Counted from the first letter of the stretch, positions 9,273-20,928 are shown. The stretch: 64,000 bases of DNA from AC-32 sp963719275 (GCA_963719275.1 CAVRBT010000008.1:124001-188000); one strand, 5' to 3'. The notes: a model not told the origin generated them from the sequence alone. Program-made: numbers and translations.

Positions 9273-10448
9273 GTGAGCCGGCGCGACGCTCTTCGGATCG
9301 GGCTCGTCTGGCTCGTCTGGCTCGGCGCGATCCTCGTCACGCTCGCGATCGGCCTTTCGGCCGATGCCTACGTCCACGCGCCCGGGTGGCTCGAGCGGCA
9401 CGGCCTCTGGCCGCTCTTCGCCTGGGACTACAACTGGTACGAGCACATCGCGCGCGACGGGTATCCCGGCGGAAACGGGGGACGGGAGTACGCGTTCTTC
9501 CCGCTCTGGCCGCTGCTGCTGCGCTGGGCAGGGACGCACTGGGACGTGATCCTGGGGGCCGGCGCGGCGTGGGCGGCTAGCGCGGCGGCGTTTTTCGGCC
9601 TTTCGGCCGGGCTCCCGCGGGCCCGGTTGCACAGCGCCCTGGCGCTGGCGTGCTGGCCCGGCTCGTTCGCGCTTGCGATCGCCTACCCGGACGCGCTCGC
9701 ACTGGCCGCGGCGGCGTGGGCGGCGGCATGGGCGCTGCGCGGGAAGCCGCTTGCCGCAGGCCTGCTCGGCGCGGTTGCCGCCTTCGCTCGGCCGAACGGC
9801 GTCCTGATCGCCCTGCCGCTGGTGTGGATCGGACGCCGCAGCGTCCGCGGCTGGGTCGGCGCGCTACTCCCTGTCGCCGCAGCCGCGAGCGTGGAGGCCT
9901 ACTTCTGGGCGCGCAGCGACCACGCACGGGCGTTTTTCGACGCACAGCGGCTCTGGGGCCGCAGGGGGCCGAGCGGCCTTGGCAAGTGGGCCGACCACCT
10001 CGGTGGGGTACTCGAGCGGCACGGCCTGCTGATCGGCCTGCTCGCGGCGGCTGCAACGGTCGCGCTCGTGCTCGCCTACCGGCGCTACGGCTTCTGGCCG
10101 ACGGCAGTCGGCGCGTACATCTGCATCGTTCCGCTCCTGCTCGCCGCGACCAAGAGCCTCCAGGGCTTCGTCGACAGCGCGCGAGCCGCGCTCGTCCTGC
10201 CGCTGCTCGTCGTGCTCTGGCGGCTCGGCCCACGCTACCGGCCATGGGCGGCCTACTCCACCGTCGTCATCGCGCTGCTGCTGCTGTCCGGGACGATCCA
10301 GAGCTTCGGCCGGCAGAGCCTGTTCGCGTTCCCGATCTTCTGGGCCATCGCCGACGGGCCGCGGGTGCTTCGGTCGCCGCTGCTTGCGGGGCTCGGCTTC
10401 GCCGCCAACCTCGCGCTCGTCCTGCTTCTGACACGCTTCGCGCCTTGA
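9273..10448 (+). CDS. PIG-V-like membrane mannosyltransferase
   Basis: 391 aa polytopic protein with about 8-10 helices. After the first helix comes WDYNWYEHIARDGYP and AFFPLWPLLL, the signature loop of the PIG-V / actinobacterial mannosyltransferase family (GT-C fold, acidic residue near the membrane surface, polyprenyl-phosphate sugar donor). The acceptor is unknown. Start GTG 9273 lies 16 bp after the coiled-coil gene; the stop overlaps the next ATG (TGATG), coupling it to the sugar epimerase. Confidence 0.75.
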   Translation: MSRRDALRIGLVWLVWLGAILVTLAIGLSADAYVHAPGWLERHGLWPLFAWDYNWYEHIARDGYPGGNGGREYAFFPLWPLLLRWAGTHWDVILGAGAAWAASAAAFFGLSAGLPRARLHSALALACWPGSFALAIAYPDALALAAAAWAAAWALRGKPLAAGLLGAVAAFARPNGVLIALPLVWIGRRSVRGWVGALLPVAAAASVEAYFWARSDHARAFFDAQRLWGRRGPSGLGKWADHLGGVLERHGLLIGLLAAAATVALVLAYRRYGFWPTAVGAYICIVPLLLAATKSLQGFVDSARAALVLPLLVVLWRLGPRYRPWAAYSTVVIALLLLSGTIQSFGRQSLFAFPIFWAIADGPRVLRSPLLAGLGFAANLALVLLLTRFAP

Positions 10449-11548
10449 TGTCGGGCGAGCGGGTCCTGATCACCGGCGGCGCGGGCTTCATCGGCTCGCA
10501 CGTGGCCGACGAGCTCTTGCGCGCGGGCCACCGCGTGCGTGCTCTCGACTGCCTCGTCGACCAGGTTCACCACGACGCGCCCACTCCGCCCTACCTGGCC
10601 GAGGAGATCGAGCTCGTCGTCGGCGACGTCCGCGACGCGGAGGTCGTTCGCGGCGCGCTGGAGGGCGTCGACTCGGTCGTCCACCTGGCGGCCCGCGTCG
10701 GCGTCGGCCAGAGCATGTACCAGCTCGCGGCGTACACCGCCGCGAACACGGCCGGCACCGCCGTCCTGCTCGAGGCGCTGCTCGAGAACCCGGTGCGCAA
10801 GCTGCTCGTCGCCTCCAGCATGAGCATCTACGGCGAAGGCGCCTACGAGCCGGCTCCGGCCGTCGAGCGGACGCGCGAGCAGCTGGAGCGGGGCGAGTGG
10901 GAGCCGCGGGGGCCGACCGGCGAGGAGCTGACCCCAGTCCCGACTCCCGAGACGAAGGAGCCCTCGCTCGCCTCCGTCTATGCGCTGACCAAGTTCGACC
11001 AGGAGCGGATGGCCCTAATCTACGGCGCCGCGTACGACGTACCGACGGTCGCACTGCGGTTCTTCAACGTCTACGGCCCGCGGCAAGCCCTCTCGAACCC
11101 GTACACCGGCGTTCTCGCGATCTTCGCCTCGCGCCTGCTGAACGACCGACGGCCACTTGTCTACGAGGACGGCGGCCAGCGGCGCGACTTCGTCAACGTC
11201 GCCGACGTCGCGCGCGCGTGCCGGCTCGCGCTCGAGCGGGACGGCGCCGACGGCCGCGTGGTGAACATCGGCAGCGGGCGCAGCGCCTCGATTCTCGAGA
11301 TCGCGGAGCAGCTTGCCCGGGTCCTCGGCAAGGAGATCGAGCCCGAGCTGGCGGGGAAGTTCCGCGCGGGCGACATCCGGCACTGCTTCGCCGACGTGAC
11401 GCTGGCGCGCGAGGCGCTCGGCTTCGAGGCCGAGGTCGCGCTCGAGGACGGGATGGCCGAGCTCGCCCGGTGGCTCGAAGGGCAGGTCGCGACCGACCGC
11501 TTCGACGAGGCCGCGGCCGAGCTCACCGAGCGGAGGCTGACGACGTGA
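10448..11548 (+). CDS. NAD-dependent sugar epimerase/dehydratase (extended SDR)
   Basis: 366 aa. Rossmann motif TGGAGFIGSH at residues 8-17, the Ser in VASSMSIYG, the catalytic YALTK near residue 180, and RFFNVYGPRQ downstream, as in UDP-glucose 4-epimerase-like and dTDP-glucose dehydratase-like enzymes. The substrate is a nucleotide sugar, not determinable here. It overlaps the upstream glycosyltransferase stop by one base, suggesting both act in glycan synthesis. The frame stays open upstream, but ATG 10448 fits the family N-terminus exactly. Confidence 0.88.
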   Translation: MSGERVLITGGAGFIGSHVADELLRAGHRVRALDCLVDQVHHDAPTPPYLAEEIELVVGDVRDAEVVRGALEGVDSVVHLAARVGVGQSMYQLAAYTAANTAGTAVLLEALLENPVRKLLVASSMSIYGEGAYEPAPAVERTREQLERGEWEPRGPTGEELTPVPTPETKEPSLASVYALTKFDQERMALIYGAAYDVPTVALRFFNVYGPRQALSNPYTGVLAIFASRLLNDRRPLVYEDGGQRRDFVNVADVARACRLALERDGADGRVVNIGSGRSASILEIAEQLARVLGKEIEPELAGKFRAGDIRHCFADVTLAREALGFEAEVALEDGMAELARWLEGQVATDRFDEAAAELTERRLTT

Positions 11549-11563
11549 GGTTTGAGGGCAGAC

Positions 11564-12604
11564 GTGTCGGGCGATTCCGTGGCCATGAAGCTCCTGCGTC
11601 GCAACGAGGTCGCAACCAGAGAGCCTGAGGACCAGGGCCGTCCGATGCCCGACGAAGCGCCGGAGCCGCAGCCCGAGCGCGAGGAGCCGCAGCTCGAGGA
11701 CCCGGGGCTCACCGACCTCTCGAAGCGCGACTACCTCGCGATCCTGAAGCGCGCGTTCAAGGAGGCGAACAAGGACCACATCACGAGCCTCGCCGCCGCT
11801 CTGGCCTACTACGCCTTCCTGGCGATTCCCGCGACGCTCCTGATCGCGGCCGGCGTCTTCGGCCTGGTCGCCGGCCCGGATGCAGTGGACACGTTGATCG
11901 GCAGGCTGCACGGGATCGTTCCCGCCGAGGTGACCGACCTGATTCGCGGAAGCCTGAACCGGCTGACGGAGACGCAGGGCACCAGCATCACGCTCATCGC
12001 CGTCGGCGGCGTCCTCGCCCTTTGGACGCTCAGCGGCGCGATGCAGAACGTGATGTGGGCGCTGAACATGGCGTACGACCGCGATGAGACGCGGGGGTTC
12101 GTCCGCCGCCGCCTGGTCGCCGCCGGCATGGCCGTCTTCGTGCTGATGGCGTCCGCGCTGGCGCTCGGCTTGCTCGTGCTCGGCCCTCACCTGTCCCGCT
12201 GGATCGGCAACGCGGTCGGCCAGAAGATCCTCGTCGAGCTCGTCTGGTGGGTCGCGCAGTGGCCGATCCTGATCGGGGGACTGCTGCTCGCATTCGGGGT
12301 CGTCTACTACCTCGGCCCCAACATCGAGCAGCCGAAGTGGCAGTTCATCAGCTTCGGCGCCGTCTTCGCCGTGGTCGTCTGGCTGCTGGCGTCCGGTGCG
12401 TTCGCCTTCTACGCGAGCCGCTTCGGCTCGTACAACAAGGCGTGGGGATCGCTCGCGGCGGTGGTCGTGATGCTCACCTGGCTCTGGATCAGCTCGGTGG
12501 CGCTCCTGCTCGGGGCCGAGATCAACGCTGAGGCCGAGCGCAGCCGTGAGCTCCGCCAGGGCGAGCCGGCGGAAGAAGAGCTGCAGGCGCCGGCCAAAGC
12601 CTGA
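11564..12604 (+). CDS. YihY/virulence factor BrkB family membrane protein
   Basis: About 346 aa. A hydrophilic N-terminus (about 60 residues) leads to a six-helix core with family features: LAAALAYYAFLAIPATLL, LWTLSGAMQNVMWALNMAYD and YYLGPNIEQPKWQFISFGA. The family was once called RNase BN, but its function is unknown. I prefer GTG 11564, preceded by GAGGG; TTG 11552 and ATG 11585 are alternatives. It lies 15 bp after the epimerase gene on the same strand. Confidence 0.82.
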   Translation: MSGDSVAMKLLRRNEVATREPEDQGRPMPDEAPEPQPEREEPQLEDPGLTDLSKRDYLAILKRAFKEANKDHITSLAAALAYYAFLAIPATLLIAAGVFGLVAGPDAVDTLIGRLHGIVPAEVTDLIRGSLNRLTETQGTSITLIAVGGVLALWTLSGAMQNVMWALNMAYDRDETRGFVRRRLVAAGMAVFVLMASALALGLLVLGPHLSRWIGNAVGQKILVELVWWVAQWPILIGGLLLAFGVVYYLGPNIEQPKWQFISFGAVFAVVVWLLASGAFAFYASRFGSYNKAWGSLAAVVVMLTWLWISSVALLLGAEINAEAERSRELRQGEPAEEELQAPAKA

Positions 12605-12636
12605 CCAGAGGGCAAACGGCTCGGTAGAGTCGAGTC
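12601..12636 (+). promoter_or_regulatory. Candidate leaderless promoter of acnA
   Basis: CTGACC at 12601-12606, an 18-bp spacer, TAGAGT at 12625-12630, and the ATG six bases later at 12637. With a start of transcription about 7 nt after the -10 box, the mRNA would begin at the start codon. No Shine-Dalgarno is visible in this stretch, in agreement with a leaderless message. Confidence 0.5.
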
Positions 12637-15368
<2,732 letters not shown>

Positions 15369-15372
<4 letters not shown>

Positions 15373-16913
15373 TACACGAACGACAGGTCGCGGATGTCGT
15401 TCGGGCCGATCCGCAGGGCATCGATCGTCACGTAGAGGCGGCGCCCCGCGGGCGTCTGCTCGGTCGCGACGATCAGCTTCCCGTCGCTCCAGACGCCGAC
15501 CTTGCCGTTGGGCGCGGCGCCTTTGCGGCTCGTGAGCGGAACGATGCGCGAGCCGAAGATCCGTGCGAGCTCGTTCGCCGCCGGCGCAGGTTCGCCGCGA
15601 TGGATTGCGAGACGGAGCTCGTGCATCTTCTTCGAGCGGACGAGGTAGGCGAGGTCGCGAGCGGTCGCACGCTCGTCGAGCAAGCGGCGTCCGATCGCGG
15701 TGAAGGGCACCTCGACGAGCTCGTGCGTCCCCTCCTCGTCGTTCCAGTAGCGGCCGTACGTCCCCGAGATCTGGCAGACGTCGAACGGTGGCGACGGCAT
15801 TCCACCCATCGCGCCGACGTTCGCGATGTGTGCGCCCATTGTGCGACCGACGTGGGCGTTCGCGCCACCGCCGATCGTCTTCCAGCGCCCGCCGCCGAAT
15901 GCCGCCTTCAGGCAGTCGACGCCTGCCGTGTTGCTGCTCTTACGCGATGTCCGAACGAGCCGTCGGTACGCCTCGCTCGAGGGCGATGTGAAGCGCAGTA
16001 GGACGACGCCGTTGGTGTAGACGTCGGCGACCGCGTCGGCGGTACTGGCGTGCTGCAGCGGCGCCTCATCGGGTCGCTTCGGCGGTCCCGGCGACCAGAC
16101 CGAGCTCTTGGCCGGAGGCGAAGTCAGGGCCGGGACGGGGCGGCCGACACCGGGCAGCGGGTCGCGGTAGACCTCCATGCCGCCGCGGTCGTAGGCGGCG
16201 ACGGCGACCCACGGTCGGTCGGGGATCGAGCCGAACGAGTAAGCGCTGCCGCGCACCGGCGTCTTCAGCGGTGGGCCACCCTTCGCGACGAGGCCGACGC
16301 TCGTCACGCCTCGTCCGGCGAGGCCGGAGAGGCGGAGGAGCCGAACGCGCGGGTTCTTGGCGGACGAGCCGAGCGACGCGTCGACGGTGATCGGCCGCTT
16401 CGGCGTCGGCACGAGCTTGTGCCCCGGCGCGCCGGCATTGCAGCCGAGAGTCGCGATCTTCGAATCGCCGAAGGTCGCATCATGCCGGCCACCCACAGGC
16501 CCCGAGGCGACGCAGGTCAGCCCCCACGGGTAGCGGATGCGGTAGTGGGCTTGCGAACCGTCATCGGCGATCTCCTCGACGCTCGGTTCGCCCTCCTGAC
16601 AAGCGGGCTTCGGCGCGCGACCCGGAGTCGTCCGGAACTCTGGGTGCGGGCACATCGAGGTGACGAGCATCTCGCGGTCGCGTTCCGACAGCGAGCTCAG
16701 CGGGATGCGCTTCCCGTGCACGTCGAACAAGCCGATGACGGTCCCGCCGATCCCGAACCCCGTCGCCACCAGCGCGACCAGTGCCACCGCGACCAGCGCC
16801 GCGACCTTGCGCGTGCGCCGCTTCACGCGACGCGTGACGTCCCGCCAGTCGCCGTCGGGTGGGCCGGCGAGCGCCTCGAACCGCTCCCGCACCGGGCTCT
16901 CGGGCCGGCTCAC
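15369..16913 (-). CDS. Membrane-anchored partner of the ECF sigma factor, unknown function
   Basis: 514 aa. A short cytoplasmic N-terminus (about 40 residues with a basic RRVKRRTRK) is followed by one membrane helix (VAALVAVALVALVATGFGIGG) and a large extracytoplasmic domain of about 440 residues with several Cys. It overlaps the sigma-factor gene start by 4 nt, the usual place of an anti-sigma factor, but no zinc-binding anti-sigma HxxxCxxC is present. It may be a sigma regulator or a co-regulated surface protein. No family recognised. Confidence 0.7.
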
Positions 16914-17407
16914 CGCTTCTCCTCCTGGAGCTGCTCCTCGAGCGCACGCCTCGCCTGGGCGAGCGCAGCGCCCACGGTCCCCTCGCTGACGCCGCAGAGC
17001 TCGCCGATCTGCGCGTACGACAGGTCGGCGAAGTAGCGCAGGAAGACGATCATGCGGCGCTTCGGCGGTAGCGCGCGCACTGCCTCGGCCAGCACAGGAT
17101 CGCGTCCGGGCTCGACGAGTGCCGCCTCGAACGAGCCGTTCAGCGTCACTCCCTTCGTGCGCTTCATGTGCTCACGGGCCGTCCGGAGCACGATCCGCCA
17201 AACCCAGGCCTCGAGCGAGCCCTCGCCTCGATAGGTCCGTCGCTTGCGCAGAGCGCGCGCGAAGGCCTCCTGGACGACGTCGCGCGCGCTCTCGTGGTCG
17301 CCCGTGATCGTCGCGACGCTGTCGCGGAACCGGCCGTAGCGCTCGCGGTAGAGCGTTTCGATCGCCTGCGCGCGTTCATCCACCTGCTTCCAAGAGGTAG
17401 AGCGCAC
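16910..17407 (-). CDS. RNA polymerase ECF-type sigma factor
   Basis: 165 aa. Region 2 is seen in ARDVVQEAFARALRKRRTYRGEGSLEAWVWRI (the DVVQEAF and WVWRI blocks), region 4 in LPPKRRMIVFLRYFADLSYAQIGELCGVSEGTVGAALAQARRAL (helix-turn-helix). Length and layout are typical of extracytoplasmic-function sigma factors. It is probably co-transcribed with the membrane protein that overlaps its end. The ligand or stress is unknown. Confidence 0.9.
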   Translation of the reverse strand: MRSTSWKQVDERAQAIETLYRERYGRFRDSVATITGDHESARDVVQEAFARALRKRRTYRGEGSLEAWVWRIVLRTAREHMKRTKGVTLNGSFEAALVEPGRDPVLAEAVRALPPKRRMIVFLRYFADLSYAQIGELCGVSEGTVGAALAQARRALEEQLQEEKR

Positions 17408-17452
17408 GCGAAATCTTTACTCGCCCGCACGCAGCGGGGCTCGCCCAAGCCT

Positions 17453-17580
17453 CGGGGTCAGGTCTTGCACTGCCACGATTCCGTGCCGACTGCGTAACAC
17501 CCCGTCCCCAGAGAGGCATCGCTGTGGACAAGACGATGCGAAATCGATGCGGAACTGCGTTGGTGCAAGACCTGACCCCG
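17453..17580. repeat. MITE-like element with 18-bp perfect inverted ends
   Basis: CGGGGTCAGGTCTTGCAC at 17453-17470 is repeated as its exact reverse complement at 17563-17580, flanking 92 bp without a gene. The element lies upstream of the sigma-factor gene. Repeats of the form TGCAAGACCTGACCCC are, as I recall, linked to REP-associated tyrosine transposases in other bacteria; that link is recollection, not something seen here. Confidence 0.7.
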
Positions 17581-17655
17581 GGTCGATGCTCCCGACTATT
17601 ACTTCGAAAGGCGTAGGGCTCGCCCCGGCGCCAGGGCGAGCCCGTCTCGACGGGT

Positions 17656-18093
17656 CTACGCGCTCGCGCCGCTCGACGACTGAGCAGGAGCCCGGCCAGG
17701 CGGTCCCGGCATCCCGGACTCGACGCTCACGACGTCGAACTGCTTGTTCACGTAGACCGTCACCGGCGTGCCGTCGGCCTTGACCATGTGGGCCTCGTAA
17801 GCCGAGTTGCCGTCGGCGTCGGTCTCGACGCGGACGATCGTGCCGCCGGGCACCTTCGCCTTGGCGGCGGCGGTGACCTTGCTCAGCGCGTCACCGGTCA
17901 GCGGCGTCTCGTCGCTCCGCTGCGGCCCCCACGGCCGCTGTGCGTTCGGGGCCGCGGCCGGTGCCTGGCCCGAGCCCGAGCTCGAGCCGCTCGCGGCGTT
18001 GGCGATCCCGTAGGTCCCGGCGGCGACGCCGAACGCGAGGGCGGCGATCACCACCACCCGCTCCGGCGTCCACCGCCGTGCTTGTCCGTCCAT
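17656..18093 (-). CDS. Small exported PepSY-like protein
   Basis: 145 aa. N-terminal helix (VVVIAALAFGVAAGTYGIANA), a Ser/Gly/Pro linker, then about 75 residues (LTGDALSKVTAAAKAKVPGGTIVRVETDADGNSAYEAHMV) that look like one PepSY repeat: a helix followed by strands ending in VYVNKQFDVV. PepSY domains are thought to regulate proteases or bind ligands outside the membrane. ATG 18093 is chosen because AAGGAGG lies 8 nt upstream. Divergent from the cyclophilin gene. Confidence 0.65.
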   Translation of the reverse strand: MDGQARRWTPERVVVIAALAFGVAAGTYGIANAASGSSSGSGQAPAAAPNAQRPWGPQRSDETPLTGDALSKVTAAAKAKVPGGTIVRVETDADGNSAYEAHMVKADGTPVTVYVNKQFDVVSVESGMPGPPGRAPAQSSSGASA

Positions 18094-18206
18094 CGGTTGT
18101 GCCTCCTTCCCGTCGATTACGAGGGCCAAGGTCGCAGCCGAAGCTGAACCGCGCCTGTGAGCAGCTTGAGGACTTCGTAAGAGCTGGAAGAGCTAGGCTC
18201 CCGCCG

Positions 18207-18668
18207 ATGAGCGCCGCCACGCTGCACACCAACCACGGGCCGATCGAGCTCGAGCTGCACGACGACGACGCGCCGAAGACGGTCGGGAACTTCCGCAAGC
18301 TCGCCGGAGACGGCTTCTACGACGGCGTCACCTTCCACCGCGTGATCCCGGACTTCATGATCCAGGGCGGCGACCCGACGGGCACGGGCATGGGCGGCCC
18401 CGGCTACACCTTCGAGGACGAGTTCAACGACCACAGGGTCGAGCGCGGCGCCCTCGCGATGGCGAACGCCGGGCCGGACACGAACGGCAGCCAGTTCTTC
18501 GTGGTCACCGCCGAGGCGACGCCGTGGCTCGACGGCAAGCACACCGTCTTCGGCCGCGTCACGAGCGGCATGGACGTCGTGGACGCGATCTCGCAGGTCG
18601 AGACCGACGCGAACGACAAGCCTCGCGAGCAGGTCGTGATCGAGCGCGTCGAGCTCGCAGAGCTTTAG
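18207..18668 (+). CDS. Cyclophilin-type peptidyl-prolyl cis-trans isomerase
   Basis: 153 aa, cytoplasmic form without signal peptide. Catalytic and binding residues of cyclophilins are visible: FHRVIPDFMIQGGDPTGTG (the FHR..P.FM.QGGD motif), ALAMANAGPDTNGSQFF and LDGKHTVFGRV. It catalyses proline isomerisation in protein folding. TAGGCT at 18193-18198 lies 8 nt before the ATG and no ribosome site is seen, so the message may be leaderless. Confidence 0.95.
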   Translation: MSAATLHTNHGPIELELHDDDAPKTVGNFRKLAGDGFYDGVTFHRVIPDFMIQGGDPTGTGMGGPGYTFEDEFNDHRVERGALAMANAGPDTNGSQFFVVTAEATPWLDGKHTVFGRVTSGMDVVDAISQVETDANDKPREQVVIERVELAEL

Positions 18669-18832
18669 AACTCGTTTCACAATGAAGCCTTGAGCCTCCG
18701 AGCCGCGCTGAACGCCGCGAGGCTGCGTCCTCGGAAGCGCCCGTATCCTCCGGATACGCGCGCTCCGCTGCGTCCTTACCTCGCGCCGCCCATCGCACCT
18801 CGGCGGCGAAGCGTCATTCTGAAACGAGTTCT
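18667..18832. repeat. 166-bp imperfect palindrome
   Basis: AGAACTCGTTTCA at 18667-18679 is matched by TGAAACGAGTTCT at 18820-18832, and after one mismatch AATGA matches TCATT. The interior also folds on itself: its centre is CGTATCC TCC GGATACG, and both arms carry related CCGAGG / GCGCGAGG blocks. The whole unit could form one long hairpin. It begins in the stop codon of the cyclophilin gene and may act as its terminator or be a small non-autonomous mobile repeat. Confidence 0.65.
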
Positions 18833-19232
18833 TAGCCGAAGGCGTAGGCAAACCCTCACCGACTGCGGTGTTGAACGCAGGCACCCGCGCGGGGTACGGT
18901 CGAAACACCGGGAAGAGGGCACAACGGAGCGCCGCCAGGTCACCGAGGAGCAACGGCTCCCGCAGGAGCCGCGCCGAGAGGGTGCGGACGACTTCTTCCG
19001 CGAGGTGAACGACCGGATCCTCGAGCTCGGCGAGCGGTTCGGCTTCCGCGAGGAGCAGCTCGAGCTCATCTGCGAGTGCGAGGACCCGTCCTGTACCGAG
19101 CGGGTCTGCATCCCCGCTGCGAAGTTCGCCGAGCTACGAGACACCGGCGGCCTTCACCTCGTCTCCGCCGGCCACATCCATCCCGGCCAGGTCGTCGGCC
19201 GCGGCGAGGGCTACCTCGTCGTCGCCGACTGA
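18690..19232 (+). CDS. Small acidic cysteine-motif protein, start uncertain
   Basis: The supported part is the last 85-90 residues: DDFFREVNDRILELGERFGF, then ICECEDPSCTERVCIP with a C-x-C-x(5)-C-x(4)-C pattern, ending VGRGEGYLVVAD. I know similar small proteins of unknown function from actinobacteria. The first in-frame start is TTG 18690, but this lies inside the palindromic repeat; the only later canonical start is GTG 19005, which looks too short. The true N-terminus is probably near 18900. It overlaps the DedA gene tail-to-tail by 22 bp. Confidence 0.55.
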   Translation: MSLRAALNAARLRPRKRPYPPDTRAPLRPYLAPPIAPRRRSVILKRVLSRRRRQTLTDCGVERRHPRGVRSKHREEGTTERRQVTEEQRLPQEPRREGADDFFREVNDRILELGERFGFREEQLELICECEDPSCTERVCIPAAKFAELRDTGGLHLVSAGHIHPGQVVGRGEGYLVVAD

Positions 19233-19822
19233 CGCCGCCGCTTCACGTACCAGCGCGCGAGCTCGATCGCGCCCGTGACGCCGAAGGCGATCGCGAAGGC
19301 GAGCAGCAGCCCTTTCCAGGGCTGCTGCTCGAACGCGTGCCCGCCGAAATAGCCGAGCGAGGCCGCGTACACGGCCCAGACGAAGCCGGCGATCGTGTCG
19401 AAGACGATGAACTTCCGCCACGGGTACTCGAGCGTCCCCGCGCTCAGCGTCACAGCGGTTCGCCCGGCCGGGATGAAGCGTGCGATCACGATCAGCTCGC
19501 CGCCGCGTTCCTCGACCTGGCGGTGCGCCCACGCGATCCGCTTCTTCGCCTTCTCCGAGGTGAAGAAGCGGTCGTTGATGCGGCGGCCGAAGCGCCACCC
19601 GAGGAAGTACGCCATGTTGTCGCCCGCGATCGCGCCGCACGCTGCGAAGAGGATCACCATGGGCAGGCTGAGGTCGCCTTGCGACGCGACGACTCCGGCG
19701 GTGATCACCGAGGTTTCGCTCGGGACGATCGGGATGATCGCGTCGAGGAACGCGAGCACGAAGAGGATCGCGTAGGCCCACCCCGAGGCGTTCGCGACGA
19801 GGTCGGTGAACTGCCCGAACAC
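19211..19822 (-). CDS. DedA family membrane protein
   Basis: 203 aa with 4-6 helices. Family features: a membrane-entry loop with FLDAIIPIVPSET, GDNMAYFLGWRFGR, and the motif ARFIPAGRTAVTLSAG (the F-x-R-x-x-P-x-x-R-x-x-x-x-x-x-A-G pattern). DedA proteins move lipids such as polyprenyl or phospholipid species across the cytoplasmic membrane. Start GTG 19822. A 13-bp hairpin lies upstream at 19845-19875. Confidence 0.9.
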   Translation of the reverse strand: MFGQFTDLVANASGWAYAILFVLAFLDAIIPIVPSETSVITAGVVASQGDLSLPMVILFAACGAIAGDNMAYFLGWRFGRRINDRFFTSEKAKKRIAWAHRQVEERGGELIVIARFIPAGRTAVTLSAGTLEYPWRKFIVFDTIAGFVWAVYAASLGYFGGHAFEQQPWKGLLLAFAIAFGVTGAIELARWYVKRRRQSATTR

Positions 19823-19844
19823 GAGCCGGGGAGCGTATCGAGCA

Positions 19845-19875
19845 GGATTGGCCGGCCACGGCGGCCGGCCAATCC
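19845..19875 (-). terminator. Hairpin between the cyclase gene and dedA
   Basis: GGATTGGCCGGCC and GGCCGGCCAATCC form a perfect 13-bp stem around a 5-nt loop. It begins 10 bp after the stop of the cyclase-family gene on the minus strand, so it probably ends that transcript. There is no clear U tract. Confidence 0.5.
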
Positions 19876-19884
19876 CTGAGCGGT

Positions 19885-20832
19885 TCAGCGCACGCGCATC
19901 CCCAACACCGGATCCCAGTGCAGGATGCTGTCGTAGCGCTGAAGCGGTGCCTCGGGCAGCTCACCCACGCTGACGCCGTAGCGCCAGCTCTTCGGGCAGA
20001 TCGCGATGAAGCGCGCGTAGCCGCCGAGGCCGCCGCCGAACTTCGGAAAGCCCATCTCGATCAAGCACCCCGTCGGCGGCACCTGGTCGAGGTTCGCCAC
20101 ACCTTCGGCCTGCGCGAAACCGTGGTGCATGAGCCAGCTCTCGCCCTCCAGCGTCGGAGTCGAGTCCGTGTCGAGCGGCTCGTGCCCGTGGAAGAGGATG
20201 TGCCGCCGCAGGTGGAGGAACTGGAGTGCCGCGAGCGACACGCCGGGGAAGCGCGTGAGGAGCGCCAGGTTCGGATCCGGCCAGCGCTTCGACCAGTCCG
20301 AGCGAACCATGACCACGCTCCCCTCCGGGATGCGGCCGTAGCGATGCTCCCACCTCAGGATGTCGGTGACCTGCAGGTGGTAGTTGAAGTCCCGCTGCAC
20401 CTGCGGGACGATCGAGATCACGACGAGCGGCCTGACGGCGAACGTCGGCGGAAGCTCGTCGATCGCCGCGTACTCCGGCGCCCAGTGCGCCGGGGGGTCG
20501 AGCTGCGTTCCGAGTTGGTCTGTCTGCAGCTGGTACGCGGTCGCCTCGAAGCCGTCGGCGGCGTAGGTGTAGGGCACACCGGTCGTCGGGTTCTTCGCCG
20601 GCGCGAACAGCGACGGCCCGAACCCGGCCCACACCGGGATCGACGGCGTGATCGTGTGCGTGAGGTCGACGTACTTGGCCTGCCGAAGTTGGGCGTAGTA
20701 GAGCGCCCACAACGAGTGCGGCTGACGGTGGCCGCCCCACGCGGCGGCCGCGCCTGCGCCCGCCAGCACAAGGCCGAGCGCGCACACGACCGCGAGCAGG
20801 AACCGAACCCGTCGGTTCGAGCGGTGTGTCAT
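19885..20832 (-). CDS. Secreted cyclase-family (kynurenine formamidase-like) protein
   Basis: 315 aa. Signal peptide (RRVRFLLAVVCALGLVLAGAGAAAA), then a cyclase/formamidase domain (PF04199 type) beginning YVDLTHTITPSIPVW. The usual metal motif HxGTHxDxPxH appears as DQLGTQLDPPAH, so the two early His are replaced by Asp/Gln and Gln while Asp and the last His remain. Other conserved parts (VVMVRSDWSKRW, the late GFPKFGG) are present. It starts at ATG 20832 with GGGGGG upstream. Substrate unknown; extracellular or cell-wall location likely. Confidence 0.75.
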   Translation of the reverse strand: MTHRSNRRVRFLLAVVCALGLVLAGAGAAAAWGGHRQPHSLWALYYAQLRQAKYVDLTHTITPSIPVWAGFGPSLFAPAKNPTTGVPYTYAADGFEATAYQLQTDQLGTQLDPPAHWAPEYAAIDELPPTFAVRPLVVISIVPQVQRDFNYHLQVTDILRWEHRYGRIPEGSVVMVRSDWSKRWPDPNLALLTRFPGVSLAALQFLHLRRHILFHGHEPLDTDSTPTLEGESWLMHHGFAQAEGVANLDQVPPTGCLIEMGFPKFGGGLGGYARFIAICPKSWRYGVSVGELPEAPLQRYDSILHWDPVLGMRVR

Positions 20833-20886
20833 GACTGATCCCCCCTTTGCCGTTGCAGGTCGTGCCGCCAGGACCATAGAGAGTGC

Positions 20887-20906
20887 GGGCCGGCCAGGGC
20901 CGGCCC
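20887..20906 (-). terminator. GC hairpin downstream of the protease remnant
   Basis: GGGCCGGCC / GGCCGGCCC with a 2-nt loop, between the M43 protease remnant and the cyclase gene on the minus strand. No T-run follows, so it is only a candidate terminator. Confidence 0.35.
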
Positions 20907-20928
20907 TCGGCGAGCTATGCGCGGTAGA

